From Prostheceraeus crozeri (Eukaryota > Platyhelminthes > Polycladida > Euryleptidae), in assembly GCA_907163375.1 (NCBI GenBank), contig CAJQUW010006804.1, positions 248,001 through 312,000 of the forward strand: a stretch of 64,000 bases of DNA, in the 5' to 3' direction. The notes beneath the pieces were generated by a model that was not told the origin of the DNA, searched no databases, and saw nothing but the letters and a program-made list of their open reading frames with translations. Below, piece by piece: positions 34,992 to 46,915 of the stretch (position 1 is its first letter; each line of letters begins with the position of its first letter). The translations under genes were made by a program, and so were the position numbers.

Positions 34992-36372
34992 CTAGTTACG
35001 TTCATTATAGTTATAGATGTTCACAGTTCCGATTGTTATGTTATTATTTTCCCCTAACATGTGAGACATTTGCTTGGTTGCTTGGGATGTCTGAGCTAGG
35101 TGAATGGTCTTTTGAGCTGGTTCATAATAAACCTCGTCACTATTGTGTTTTCTCGTGTGTTGTTGTGCAGTGTGATTTGTGGACGATGAAGTGTCATGCA
35201 AATATGATGACAAGGATGATGAGTACGATTCTAATTGTGATGGTCTTTTGTACGTTGCGTACTTCCTCAATGCGTCTTGCGATTTATGACCTGGCACAGC
35301 TGAAAAGTCACTTGCATCGAATCCGCAATCCATCATATTTGATACTACTGTCGATCTTATGGAGTGATTAGTGAAGCTCCTGGATAATGGCACTCACTTG
35401 ACAATTTTTTCATTAGATTTCCCAGATAGTCCTTCCCTCTGACGGCTTTTGAGCTATACCACGAACCCATTTGGAAATTTTGAAGAGGCTTTGGGAACAA
35501 ATTGTCAGAATCTGCAGGCAATTTTGACATGTACAATTTGCAGGCTGCAACCGGGCATTTTCTTTCATCATTTGGAATGGCACACATTCTCGCTTGCGTG
35601 ACATCATTAAAGATGGTTTTCTTCAATGATCCTCTCACATCTTTTGATGTCATCCCCTTCGAAATTTCGACATGCTCTTTACCATTAATAGGGTCCGAAA
35701 CCAGGTGCAAATCATCCTTTTTGTATGTTCCTTATGTGTTCTCTCCCTCTTTGACCGAAATAGTTCAAAATAGTGAAGATGAACTCATTTTGCAAGCAAA
35801 CGGGCTCATTTCTTTGAAAATAAGCACTTATTTTGTCTAAATCCTCTTTTTCCAGAGGCATGTAGCTTTTTGTCCTTTTTCCTTCTGATATGAATTGTCC
35901 TATCATTCTTTTAATCATGCCATTTGCTCTATCAGTATATCTGTGCAGATGTCAATTTTTCTGTTGACTTCTGGTGAGTTCAGGAAACGATTTAATGATG
36001 ATCTTATGCAAAAGAGAGATGAGAGTGAGTACAGTTCGTTCTTTTTAGTTCTGACTTTGCAATAAAAAACCTCAAATAGTTCGATAACCTGTCAATCGGC
36101 ATTATTCCGATGTCGGTCGGTAAATTGTTACCGGAAAGGAAACGCTTAAATAAGTTTACGTAATGCTCGGTTTGGATTTGTGTATTTTTACATTTGACGA
36201 GTTGTTCGGCCTTTTCCATTTCATCCATTATTTCTTCGTCAAGATCTGGATATTGCTTTTGTTCATCACTCATTGAAGCTTGCCCTATATTTTCAATTTC
36301 CTCTGCACTTTTCCCACTTATCATTCCATCTGGAACTTTGGAAAAATCGATCAGTACTGACCAGTTTTCCAT
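34992..36372 (-). pseudogene. Crypton-like tyrosine recombinase, near full length, frameshifted
   Basis: Minus strand, in four pieces. 36372-36004: N-terminal core-binding domain (YVNLFKRFLSGNN, YLRFFIAKSELKR). The linker continues in another frame near 35990-35920 (RFLNSPEVNRKIDI). 35918-35712: start of the catalytic domain with the first Arg in GQRGREHIRNI. A one-base shift near 35712 leads to 35710-35357 (LHLVSDPINGKE, FPKPLQNFQMGSWYS). 35393-34992 has the HxxR box NHSIRST, the later His in PGHKSQDALRKYATY and the likely nucleophile Tyr. All catalytic residues are therefore present although the frame is broken. The C-terminal tail ends TIGTVNIYNYN, as Crypton/KCTD1-like proteins often do. 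Such enzymes excise and integrate circular DNA. Confidence 0.85.
36004..36372 (-). CDS. N-terminal exon or frame of the Crypton-like recombinase
   Basis: 122 codons with ATG at 36372. This is the best-defined start of the element's recombinase: MENWSVLIDFSKVPDG, an acidic stretch, then the core-binding helices. It ends in unrelated residues (NCTHSHLSFA) after the frame is lost. It could also be a genuine exon end, but no clear donor site is visible. Confidence 0.55.
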   Translation of the reverse strand: MENWSVLIDFSKVPDGMISGKSAEEIENIGQASMSDEQKQYPDLDEEIMDEMEKAEQLVKCKNTQIQTEHYVNLFKRFLSGNNLPTDIGIMPIDRLSNYLRFFIAKSELKRTNCTHSHLSFA

Positions 36373-36697
36373 GCCTTTCTACACGACTAAACTCAACTAA
36401 CGACGGAAATTTCAAATTCGGCAGTTATATATGAGAAGACATTTAAAATTATGTTATTGCCATAGCTATGCTTATATTTGAACTACGATTATGCACAGTG
36501 CAGTGTTACAACATAATCAAATCATTGATGAACAATGCATGGAAAGCACTTGCAGGATGCTAGTTAAAGATGTCTATGAACAATGTCACTTCGATCTCTT
36601 TTTCAGAGAGATCTAACTTGATTATAAATCTATGAATAAAAGAAAACCGTGCTATATACACATGTAGGTCTTCACAATAAGCTCCTAAATATCCACC

Positions 36698-36742
36698 TAC
36701 TCAGGCCACATCAGATGTACCTCTAAGTGGCCTGAGTAGGCA
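36698..36742. repeat. Short inverted repeat
   Basis: cctactcaggccac and gtggcctgagtagg, 14-bp exact arms with a 17-nt loop. Confidence 0.75.
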
Positions 36743-36894
36743 GAAATGTCTTATTTTCTTGCAGTTTTCTTATATTCATTCAACTGAAAAAATATGTCTA
36801 TGCATAAAACCTGACATTACAAGAAAAGCTATACATAAGTGCTAAGGGAATCATAAAGCTAACAAAAATATATGAAGAAATTTATAAAAAAAGA

Positions 36895-37462
36895 AAAATT
36901 AAGTCGCTTCTGGCACAGTTCGCGCTAATGGCGCTATAGCATTTGACTTTGCCAGAGAAACACCAAGAAGCTCCAATAATTCTCGTCGAGAAAAACTTGA
37001 TGAACTGTTTTTCTGTATGGCAAGACGGTCAGCGATCTTATTTATAGTTGCGATGGCCTGATCACTTAAGTCCCATATACTGTAACAGCCAATGGGATGC
37101 AGCGCCAATTTAGCTGCTCGCAAATATCACCATTAACCCGAATCTTCCTCTCCTCAGCAGCAACAAGGCAATCACTTACTGTTGTACTCGCTCCATCAAT
37201 GCTGCGTGGTTTGAGCGGATGTACAACTGTAAGATCAAAAGCTGCAGGCTTGCCGAGAGACCATGAGGGAATGAGGATGTCTGCAGGTCGGCATTTATTA
37301 TTGCCAGGACCTTTTTCAAGTTGCGGATTAAATTGTGCTTGCTGACAATAGCTAAAAGGGATATCTCTCAACTTGTTATGTCGGCGAATGACGTCTGGAC
37401 CACGTTTGCAAGTGAGAGGGTGGTATCCAAATATGTCCATCACTTTTCCTGAGCACAGTGGA
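36895..37462 (-). pseudogene. Second copy of the RT family C-terminus (CCHC, nuclease-like, helical tail)
   Basis: Minus strand. 37443-37066 reads MDIFGYHPLTCKRGPDV, then RPADILIPSWSLGKPAAFDL, then CIPLAVTVYGT; upstream of the ATG the frame gives PLCSG, so the first cysteine of the CPLC cluster is now Ser. After a frame break, 37123-36899 continues with DLSDQAIATINKIADRL and LLGVSLAKSNAIAPL, ending in TAA. RT motifs are absent: the copy is 5'-truncated at about 37462, as is common for LINE-like insertions. It is closely related to 27900-27270. No A-tail is visible at its 3' end. Confidence 0.8.
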
Positions 37463-38109
37463 CTTCAAATGAAAAAAGTCTGACAGTAATCAGGGATATC
37501 TATGACTAAAATCTATGGCAATTTAGGGATTGGAAACTCAATATCTTCTAAATCTGTGAAGGTTTACTGCCATGATATGAAAAATGTCGCAGGGCAATAT
37601 TTTTTATCCTTGCTTGCCCTCCTGGGAGGGCAAGACAAATTTTCATGCTTATAATCACATTGCTTATTAGACATTTGCCATAGATGTAGAAGAGAAGCTA
37701 TTCTTAGCGGGAAAGAAAATCGTAGAAATCCTCGTCCGCTTCGCGGCCTCGGATTCCTACAATTTCTTGCCCTTCTGGCTTCATAGAATGCCCGTTATCT
37801 GTGGACTATCAGCGGAGGACAAATTTTTACAAAATGTTTATCAATGCACAAAATCACTTTCAAATATTCCTGTATTAATTATGATTTTCATATTTACCGT
37901 GATGTGTTATTCCGACAATAACTAATAAGTTATATCTCATGTTATTATGTTAACACAAAAAACACAATCATTATGATATGCATGCAATGATACTTAAATT
38001 GTGCATTCATCAAATTCCCGAGTGCTTTCCTTATATGTTATAATGGTAAAAAGTTGAAATGTATACACCAATATGCAAGTACAACGCAGCATACTAAAAT
38101 TATTTCAAT
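37463..38109. other. Non-coding with fold-back repeats
   Basis: Contains ttgccctcctgggagggcaa near 37613 and a hairpin near 37720-37775 (cgtagaaatcctcgtccgct pairing with the following sequence). No gene. Confidence 0.5.
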
Positions 38110-38865
38110 GTTTATTTGGATAACTTGTTTTGTTTCCTAATATCCGCTTCGTGTTCCTGATGTTTTCTTTGCGAATATAACCTGACAATATGGTTGTGGA
38201 TAATTTCTGAACAACTCCCCCTTTTTTCAAATGCAAAATGAGTGTCATGTAAAAACGTGAGACAGTACACCAAACACTTCAGACAGAGATGTTTGTCAGA
38301 TGTTGAAAAGAAGCTGTATGAGAGGAAACAGTAATAAAATAACTCTTAAAGTGGAAATGTAAGGAGACCTCGATTTAAGCAATTCAAAAAGATGATGTCA
38401 TCAGGATCATTATCACGCATGTCTTGGTTGGGATCAATCGGTACACTTTCCTTTTTTTGCAATGTATCCAGCAATATAAAGCAATGTCGACATCTTGAGG
38501 TTGCTTGTAGACTTCATTTTGAGCTTGTTCAATTGCTTTCCATTCTTCATCAGAAAGATGAAGGTTGCTGCATTCAATGCATGCATTCGACGAATGAGAA
38601 TACTATCCGTTGTCCAAGCAATCAAGTTCATGCAACATCTCAACACGGCGGAATTTGGCAGCAATCAGAACTTGCTCAAAGGCGATGTGATATAGCATAC
38701 CAAACAATTCTCTGCAATATCCGAACTCGCTTTTAAGGCAGTCACTATGAAAGTGGTCAAGAAGCAGATATTTCACTTTATGCACCTCCAAAAGATCTTT
38801 TGACATGGATGTAAGTCCATCCAAAGTTTGTGTGAGAACATCCGTAGTGTAGAAATACACTCAGA
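38110..38865 (-). pseudogene. P-element/THAP-type transposase, C-terminal remnant
   Basis: Minus strand. 38860-38603 has KVKYLLLDHFHSDCLKSEFG followed by YCRELFG and FEQVLIAAKFRRVEML, matching the SDPLE-FG-YRQ-SGG block of P/THAP9-like transposases. The frame then moves (NLHLSDEEWKAIEQAQNEVY, YIAGYIAKK) and after further breaks ends in FLHDTHFAFEKRGSC at a TAA near 38110. THAP domain and most of the catalytic core are missing. At least three frame changes; a dead 5'-truncated copy. Confidence 0.65.
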
Positions 38866-40157
38866 TTATTCCCTTGCCGTATAGGAAAATTTGCATCAAT
38901 TTAGATCTACAGGTACTTCAGAATGTGTATTAGATGATTAGTGCGCGGAAACGTGTTTTTGATGAGATGCTTGATTTTCTATGCATATTCACATAAAAAT
39001 ATTTGCAAAAATGCTTCGCTTATTGATAGAAAAAATGAAAATTTGTGTCCGAACTAATACAAATATTTATCAATTTGCACCCCACAGGTACCTAGGAAAG
39101 TTATCTACAAGACAAGGGTGTAAGCGCGTTTTAGACCTAGCGGCTTGAACACCCATGCGTTTTTACAAGACGGTAGTTGCAGAAAGTAATTTTTTATTCA
39201 TGGTAAACCTCGCAGATTTGTGGCTTAACGTGTAGAAATCTAAAACCTTTTGCATCTGCAGATAGATACAAGTATTGTTGAACTAGTGACTGAGATATCT
39301 AACCACTTGGAGAGGACATAAATTCAGAAAACATAGCTGATATTGGTGAGAGTAATGCAGATGGTAAATGCAGCTAGTGAGATAAAGCTGCAGCGCTTCA
39401 TTTTGATTGGCTATTGCAGATGTCGCAGAACTATATCTGCGATTTCATTGGAGTAAGCGTGCATTGATATTTCGAAAAGACTCGTGACTTCAAATGGAAA
39501 GTTGAAAGTGTTTCACCGACTAGATTTTCCTATATTTTTGATATGTTGATAAGGGATATTTTCTCCACAAGATAAACCCATTCTTGAAACTATTGCAATT
39601 TGTGGCGGGTTACTGTATGATTCGCTGTTGATTGCCTGGACTATTTTGGCACCGCCCGCATCTATATCAGCTGTCTGCTGTGATATATAAATTCATTTAA
39701 AAGGAAAATTTATACCTACAGTTTTGATTCAATTGGCTACTAAGCCTCCAAATGACTGGATTTTGCACAAAATTTTCATTTCATTTAGCAACCACGAAAT
39801 TGACTCTTGGTATTCTCACAAACCCCACATCGATATGGCTGTTTGCTCCCTCACACTGTATCATGCATGATTCCCATGATCGAGCCATTAAAAGTATAGT
39901 CGCTAGGACAATAAAAAAAACACATGCTAGACGTGCTACACATACAGGCGATGCTTTTTCTCTTCAGTTCTTCGCATCTTACAATTGACTACAAGTTTTA
40001 GCTGAACTTGAGGCCATATCTCGATACTACACAGTGCATTTAAAGCATGCCATTAAACGAAGACAACGCAAGAGGATAAAAGGACTTTGAAACATCAAAC
40101 GATAAAAATTTGATACATAAGTCACACTTTATATGTCATTTTAGCCTATTAATGCCA
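38866..40157. other. Non-coding stretch
   Basis: AT-rich; the longest frame is about 78 codons (39752-39988) and not recognised. Confidence 0.4.
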
Positions 40158-40475
40158 GCCTCAACGACTGTACTGTCAAACCAAAGTGGGACATGGAACG
40201 AAAAAAAGAGAAAACTAACCAATCAGATGACCCTATCATTGCAGCAGGCTGCCAAGAAATAAACTTCGATCTAATCGATGAACTGCACCTGAACTGCTAC
40301 TGCAGCACAGACGTGATGTCCTGTGTCGGAGAAATTACGATAAAACGTCATAGCGAGATCATTTTCGTCATCTGCTGCACAGCACATGGACTGCCAGTGT
40401 AAAGCAGCTGCTTGGTTAATTTTCTCTATTTTTTCGCTCCATGTGTCACTTTGGTTGGACAGTACAGTAGTTGAC
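40158..40475. repeat. Inverted repeat, about 65-bp arms
   Basis: 40158-40222 (gactgtactgtcaaaccaaa inside) and 40411-40475 (ttggttggacagtacagtag inside) are imperfect complements separated by about 190 bp. Possibly a MITE; no clear target duplication. Confidence 0.7.
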
Positions 40476-40851
40476 TTGCTGTCTTGCTGCTCGCAATGTA
40501 AATTAGGTGCTGCACATACAGTTCTGTTCCATAGCTCTGTCATGTTGCGTTTCATTCACATGACGAAAGTGCGTCTCGTCTTCTACAACTGCCAGTGTAA
40601 AGTAGGCTTAAAGCATTGTGCTAGAATCATTCTGAACACTTAATTAAGATAAATTTTAAGTACTTTGACCGAAATCAGAAAACATGATAATGCTGATTAT
40701 AATTTTTGCAGAAACTCAAAGAGCAACTCAGCAAGTGTTCTTAGTTTTGCTCATTCATATCCTGAAAAGTTGCGGAAAGCTTTGCACAACCCGTAAATCA
40801 TATCAATCGAAGGAATGTGAAGTTCTAAAGTTTCTATAACCTTGAAGGCTA

Positions 40852-41842
40852 CACTGCAAATCGCTGGATACGAAAATTACATGCAAACATATACCAAAAT
40901 CACATACAATTTGAAACTAACATCTGATACGAGATTCTCGTATGTTTACAGAGATCTGGTATGTTTTTCATGCGATATCTCACTTACTTTCGTATGCGAT
41001 TGGTATGTATCGATGCGAACTATTCCATCTGTGATTGGCTGTTTTACAATGAAATGCGAGTTGTTGGTATGTTTTATATACGAGACCCGATGCAAATTGG
41101 TCTTCATTCGTATGTGTTTCGTATGAAGAGTTTTACGTCACATGACAAAAAATAGGTTATATTACATGCTACTGTCTAATAACTTTTTGCAGTAATACCA
41201 GTCGTGAATATTTCTTTATGAAAGAGTGGTATTCAAATAGATTAGATTTATTTTGAATTTATAGCCGCATGTCATCGTTGCTACTTGTCTCACGGCATTC
41301 ACAAGTCTCATAATTAGGTCATTTCCATGAACTAAGTTGATCAACATCATTTCTATCAAACGATAACATTCGAGCAACCATGTTGACTTATATATCTCAA
41401 ACATAACTATTTTTGCGTTCATGAATTATAATGTGTTTTTATTTCGGATTGATAATATGCCTAGTTCCAAAATTACATAATCCATAATTGTTGATGGTTA
41501 AATACTTAGTGATTATTTATGAAATGCCCTAGACTTGCATGTATTAAAATCGAATTCAGTATTGTAAGTTTGACTATTAAATGTCATTATCTTGCTACTT
41601 GCAAAACAGTAGTAACATTAGTGTGATCTTTATTGATAAAAGGCCTTAAATCAACATATACTAGAAATGATGGATACTTTCTTTTAACATTGTGCTGGTA
41701 TGCCTTTAGTATGTAAAGCATACCACATTTGAAATAACATACGAAAAGCATACAAATATATACCAATAGAATACAGAAATACACCAAAAAATATTTTGGT
41801 ATGCATCCTTCGTATGTGATTGGTATTGAGCGATTTACAGTG
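40852..41842. mobile_element. Non-autonomous element with CACTG termini and TA flanks
   Basis: The left end cactgcaaatcgct and the right end agcgatttacagtg are inverted repeats, each flanked by TA (40850-40851 and 41843-41844). Inside, both ends are rich in repeated catac/gtatg words. No transposase. TA flanks suggest a Tc1/mariner-type helper. Confidence 0.65.
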
Positions 41843-41844
41843 TA

Positions 41845-43570
41845 CAAGGTGAAGCGGGATATTTTTCCCGGATTTTAACTTTTGAACGAAGAATGACATA
41901 TTGATGACATAATATCCATATTTTTGTTTTTACGCTTATAACATAAACTTGAAATGCCTTCATCGGGTATTGAACATGGAATTTCATGTAGTCTAGGTGA
42001 ATTCTAAAAATGTGAATCTGAGATTATGAATATCTATTCCAAAGTAAGTGTATAAGGGAAGTATGGAATCAATGGTTGATTTGTGGCGACAGCTATGATA
42101 TTACTTTTTCGCCAGCGCTTATAAGCAGTTTTATTTGATATCGCAATTGACAACATTTGAATGGAAGGGATTTTATTGAATGGAAGGGACTGAATAGCTA
42201 TGTCAAAACTATGAAGTAGTGAAAATTACATAGTTATCAGTAGACATCTGGAAGACAAAAACATGAAATGAAGATCCATTTCTATGGTTAAAATTCCAAA
42301 TTTGATTTGGCATAGAAATTAATAGATTAATAAAGTGCTTATTAGTCGACTACAAACCACTCTAGATCACTTTCATCTATTCGAAGAATCCCGGAATTTG
42401 TAACTTCAGTCACAGCTGAGTAGAGCCTAATAAATTTCTTTATTCTCAGCTATAGTTCATCCTACATTTCAGTTTAATTGGATGAATTCTGTCGACTGAT
42501 GATTTCACACAATAACTGTGTTTTATGTCAATTATCATGCCCAAAAGTAAATTTTGAACACTGATAGAAACTAGAATCCGAAATACGTATCTTCTATGGA
42601 TGCGCAAACAAACGCACAGCATGCTGACGTACAATAATTATTTCAATTTTTGTTGTAATAAATAATTCTGCGCCTTTTGAACACTTCTTAAATTAGATTA
42701 AATTAGCGATTAAATTTCATCAGTGGATTTACTTCTGAAAAATATTCAATTGTAAAAAACGCAAAAATTTCCGGAAAATTCTCAAAAAAATGGAAAATTC
42801 AATTTCGCACACTGGTGTACAGGAACAAACAAGAGGAGCAACGATCTGTTCAATTCCAGAGGAGGAGAGATACAAAATTATAACAAACCATCGCCCCTAA
42901 GCAATTTATAAAATGTCCGATTCGTCGAGTGATTATCTGACGTGCCATAGATTGAGGAAATAATTCTCAAAGCCGTAATAGCAAGATCTCTTAAAAACTG
43001 AGAATTGAGTGAGAAAATCGGTACAAGGCGAACAACTAATGCTTTGATTTTTATAAACAGCGGCTTTATCATTATTTCCAGGACACGGTGAGCCACTTGT
43101 TTTGAATAATCACAAAGGTATCCCACCTATCAGTCGAACTAGAGGTAAAATGCGCACTGTATCAAATATAACTCAATTTACTCACAATTTGCGATCACTG
43201 TTCATGCCAAAAGAGAAATGGTTTTACATGTTTCAGCCGCTTTATCCTCCGAAACAATATCGTTGAAAGAACCAATAATTTTTATGGGAATTTTAGGAGT
43301 CGGAAGGGAAGATGAGATCTAGATAGGAGGTTATTTTAAGATAGATAGAGAGGTTCTGGACTAGACCCTCTGTCAGACTCAAAACCGGTGCCATCATAGT
43401 TCTCTTGTGTCCTCTCTAGGCTTTAATAGCTCTGATATCCGACATATATTTCAAGTTAATTGGGAACCATAGATTTTTCTTTGTGCCATCATGCTACACA
43501 TAGAAATTAGCAATATCACCATCTATGATTCTACATAAACAAGATAAAGACGACAGGAATCAAGGTCTGT
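41845..43570. other. Non-coding stretch
   Basis: No recognised gene. 43465-43495 (aaccatagatttttctttgtgccatcat-like) matches one end of the dispersed 1.06-kb repeat, so a partial copy may lie here. Confidence 0.4.
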
Positions 43571-45260
43571 ACTATTATTATTATTAATTTCGGCCGGTGT
43601 ATGCTATCACCCGGACCTCGGAGTCCTACGAGGACTCAGGGAGGTCAAGTGTGCGTCTGAGGATGTGGGCCTTGCCTAGCTCCGGAATGCGGAAGGAGCC
43701 AGGCATTTTACTGAGACAGTCTATTAATTTCCCTGTGTAGGCTCCAAGAGCTCCAATGACTACAGGGACCACTTCAGAACTTGTATTCCACAACTTCATT
43801 ATCTTAAGTCTTAGATCTTGGTACTTGATTATATTTTCTCTCTCTCCTTGTCACGAATGTTTCGATCTTCAAGCCCTGCGATGTCAATTAGCCATGTTTT
43901 CTTTTTCACTTTGTCTACCACAACTATGGCAGGTCATCTTGCAGATATTCTTTGATCTGTTCTGATCTCGAAGTCCCACTAGATCTTCACTTTATAATTC
44001 TTCGTAGCAGCGAGGAGACATGTTTCCAGTGTTGCTTCATTACTTTGATGCTATTTTCTATGCAGATTCCTCTGTGTATCTGTCTTGCCACTTCATTGTG
44101 TCTGTTGAGATATTCTGTGGAAGCTAGCTTAGAGCATCCTGTCAGGAGATGTGATACAGTCTCATCCTTCTCTTTGCACATTCTACACTTTGGATCGGCA
44201 GACACTTTCAGTATGTTCTGAATATAAGCCTCTGTATCAAGCACTTGATCTTGAGCAGCTGTTAGCAGTGCTTCGGTTTCTATTTTCAACTTGATGTTTT
44301 TTAGCCATCCATAACATGCTTCTTTTGTTGTGGTATCTTCCATTTGTCTTGACGTCGAGTTTCACGTGTATGTTTCTCTTCCATGCTTGAAGACTTTCAG
44401 ACTTTTGTTCGTATAGCCCATCTGATGTCACCACCGCCAGCAGTGGATCGTCATGCAGCCTTGACATCAACACCTGTTTCAACCGTTTCTTGTATTCACT
44501 ATTTGCTTTTTCATTCGCCTTTCATCAATGTTCCTTTGTTGCTGCATTCCTTTGTTCGAATGGATTTGTAGCCTTCTCGATTGACGTCACGAATAATCAA
44601 CTCTTCAATTTCCAAACACAGTGTTTCTTTGATGTTTCCACGATGAATTATTACTAATCTCCCACATTTCTCTACGCCAAACTTCATTCTAATATCGTCT
44701 CTGAGTGTTATGACGGTTTGAATTAGTGCATTGATGTCATCTACTTTCTTGCTGTATAGTTTAACGTCGTCCATATTCAGAAGGTGATTGATCTTTTTAC
44801 CGCTTCTCAGCACGTATTCTTTCCCACTTTCTTGGAGGATCTCACTGAGTGGGTATATTGCCATGCAGAATAGCATTGGAGAAAGTGAATTATCTTGGAA
44901 GATACCTCTCTTTATTGAATATTCTCCGATTTCTTCTCATCCACAGCTTGGTTTTGTTTTCCATTCTTATAGATGGGCGAATTAATTCTCGGATTGATGG
45001 ACCGATCTTATAGAGTTCTACCGACTTAAGAATCCATGAGTGGGGTACGGAATCGAATGCTTTTCTGTAGTCTAGCCAAGCCATGGCCACGTTAATGTGA
45101 CGTCTCTTATTGTCTTTGGCAATTATCTTATCTATAGCCAATCGTTCTTTTATGCCTTGTCTACCTGGACTTAGTCCTTTCTATTCATAACACAGAATGT
45201 TGTTATTGAATGAATGTTGCAGTATTTTGTCGGCAATTATTCCCGAGAACAGTTTCCATG
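43571..45260 (-). pseudogene. R2-like LINE remnant (RT, CCHC, endonuclease)
   Basis: Minus strand. 45141-44890 holds WLDYRKAFDSVPHSW, RT motif A with its Asp. 44876-44511 has LLNMDDVKLYS, the catalytic YxDD region altered to NMDD, followed by thumb residues. 44482-44237 and 44343-43987 continue to a zinc cluster (CRMC, then HLLTGCSKLA) and YLNRHNEVARQIH, typical of R2-group elements with a restriction-like endonuclease. Downstream, AR-stop-PAIVVVDKVKKKTWLIDIAG replaces the RPDI...IDI core, so the nuclease Asp is lost too; VVPVVIGALGAYTG then ends the protein near 43640. The 3' end is a TAA-type trinucleotide run at 43571-43590. Several frameshifts and stops. Confidence 0.85.
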
Positions 45261-45692
45261 ATTTTTATTATTATTACTATTAAGTATACTAGATTAGTAC
45301 ATAGTTGTAGAATCGTATTCAAAATCCATTCTATATTTGATAGACTTTGTTCCCAGGAAAAATATTAGTAGAGGGGGATTCTACCGCGGATCTCCATGGT
45401 CCTATTCATCTGGCATGCTTTATAACAGATAGAAGACGTCTATGTGATTCTCTGGTATACAGAGAGGGAAATTGATATTCGATGAATCCCGAGGGCTTTA
45501 GCAGGGAACCCTAGTTATCCTTTCTACATTCAGAATCCCTTCTACATGCATATTTGATAGAATTTGCTACCAAGGAAAATCTTAGTAGAGAGAGATTCCA
45601 TCGCCGATATCTATGGTCTTGCTTCATAGCTAATAATCTGGCATACTTTATCACGGATCATGGACTTCTAGATATCTAGTACTACATCTATG
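45261..45692. other. Non-coding, repeat-derived
   Basis: Starts with a second TTA trinucleotide run (45263-45280). It includes ggctttagcagggaacccta near 45492, related to the hairpin at 47215-47315. Confidence 0.45.
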
Positions 45693-46617
45693 AGTCCATG
45701 CACCATAGAAATTAACAGTACCATAGAAAGTCCTAGAATGGAAATTGCATGAAAATTATGGCACACGCCGGGGGAACTTGTGCGATATGCCTTCCATGTT
45801 TTTTGATTGGCATTTATATTTATCAGGTCAATTCTTGATCTGGATTGTTGGCCCTAATCCAAAGACCATGCACAGAAAAGCAATAGTGAATTTACAAAAT
45901 GCTGCACCGACAGGATGACAAAAAAGGAAATCTTTTTAAACGTTCTGTACGTTCATCAGTTTGAAATATCGCTCCTATAATCTATCAAGAGTATATGCAA
46001 CTTGTAATGTCGATTTACAAAACATGCATAACTCCAGCTTGAAGTCGGAGGCCAATAAATCTTAGAGTATTCATTTTACTTTAAAGGGTTCCCCTGTTCA
46101 CTAAATTTGAACAATTTTCAAAATCTCTACATGTATTCAAATATCAGCTTCCAAAATATCACATATGTCATTCAATGATTAATTGAAAAGTTCCAGCGAC
46201 ATTTCATTTATTTGAGAAATGGTTGTCGGTAAAGAAGCTTTCAATGTGTTTATTCCAGAAAAGCTCCAGATTTCTTAACCGCTTGAAGGAGAAATTATCC
46301 AATAATTAGACTTTCTATCTGTGAATTCTTCAGATGTTCTTACAAACAGTACACCGACCACTTTCAATTATGACTGTGTGAACCAAATTTCAATTTGCAT
46401 TTCAATATTGAAAAATTGGAAAATAGTTGTCAGTGACTGCTACAAATAGACACACTATATTAATCCATGGAATAGTAGGCAGGCTATTTCACATAAAACA
46501 ATGCCACCATCCCACTTTAAATTCTCTTAATGAAAATCCTATAATTTGCTGTCAACAACTTCCACAACCAACTTAGCAAATAGTTTCACTATGATACAAT
46601 GTTTTAGATCGAATCTA

Positions 46618-46915
46618 ATCTACAAATCTTGGAAACCATGGGAGCCTTGGGACTGTGCGCTGACCACTTCATCAAGACCGTGGGACAGAAGATTGTTGCT
46701 GCAACTGGAGATGACCGTGCAACCGCCTTCTTGCGACAACGCATAAGCATGGCCATACAGCGTGGCAATGCCATCAGTGTGCTATCCTGTATGCCCAAGT
46801 ACGATGGCCTTAATGAATTGAGTGCCCTAATATGACTTTCATTTATCTTTACTTTTTTATGCTTCTTCATCGTCCGTGTAAAACTTTTCTTGAAATAAAA
46901 AAAAACATCTACAAA
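46618..46915 (+). mobile_element. 5'-truncated retro-insertion with 9-bp target duplication
   Basis: The insert 46627-46906 is bounded by ATCTACAAA at 46618-46626 and 46907-46915, while the uninterrupted copy of the host repeat (near 25916) has the site only once. The insert ends in gaaataaaaaaaaac, a polyadenylation signal merging into an A-run. These are marks of target-primed reverse transcription. Confidence 0.88.
46627..46835 (+). pseudogene. C-terminal tail of the RT/nuclease family (third copy)
   Basis: An open frame of about 68 codons with LGLCADHFIKTVGQKIVAA, TGDDRATAFLRQRIS, then MAIQRGNAISVLS, ending at TGA/TAG near 46835. The pattern A-x3-I-x2-I, then R-x2-L/I-x6-L/I-x3-NA aligns with the tail of the copy at 36899-37123, so it is the same helical C-terminal domain. 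It has no start of its own; the copy is simply truncated. The intact frame suggests a younger insertion than the other two copies. Confidence 0.7.

Noticed and set aside
42878..43126. 82-codon minus frame with regular hydrophobic pattern
   Set aside because: I could not connect it to any family, and the surroundings are non-coding.
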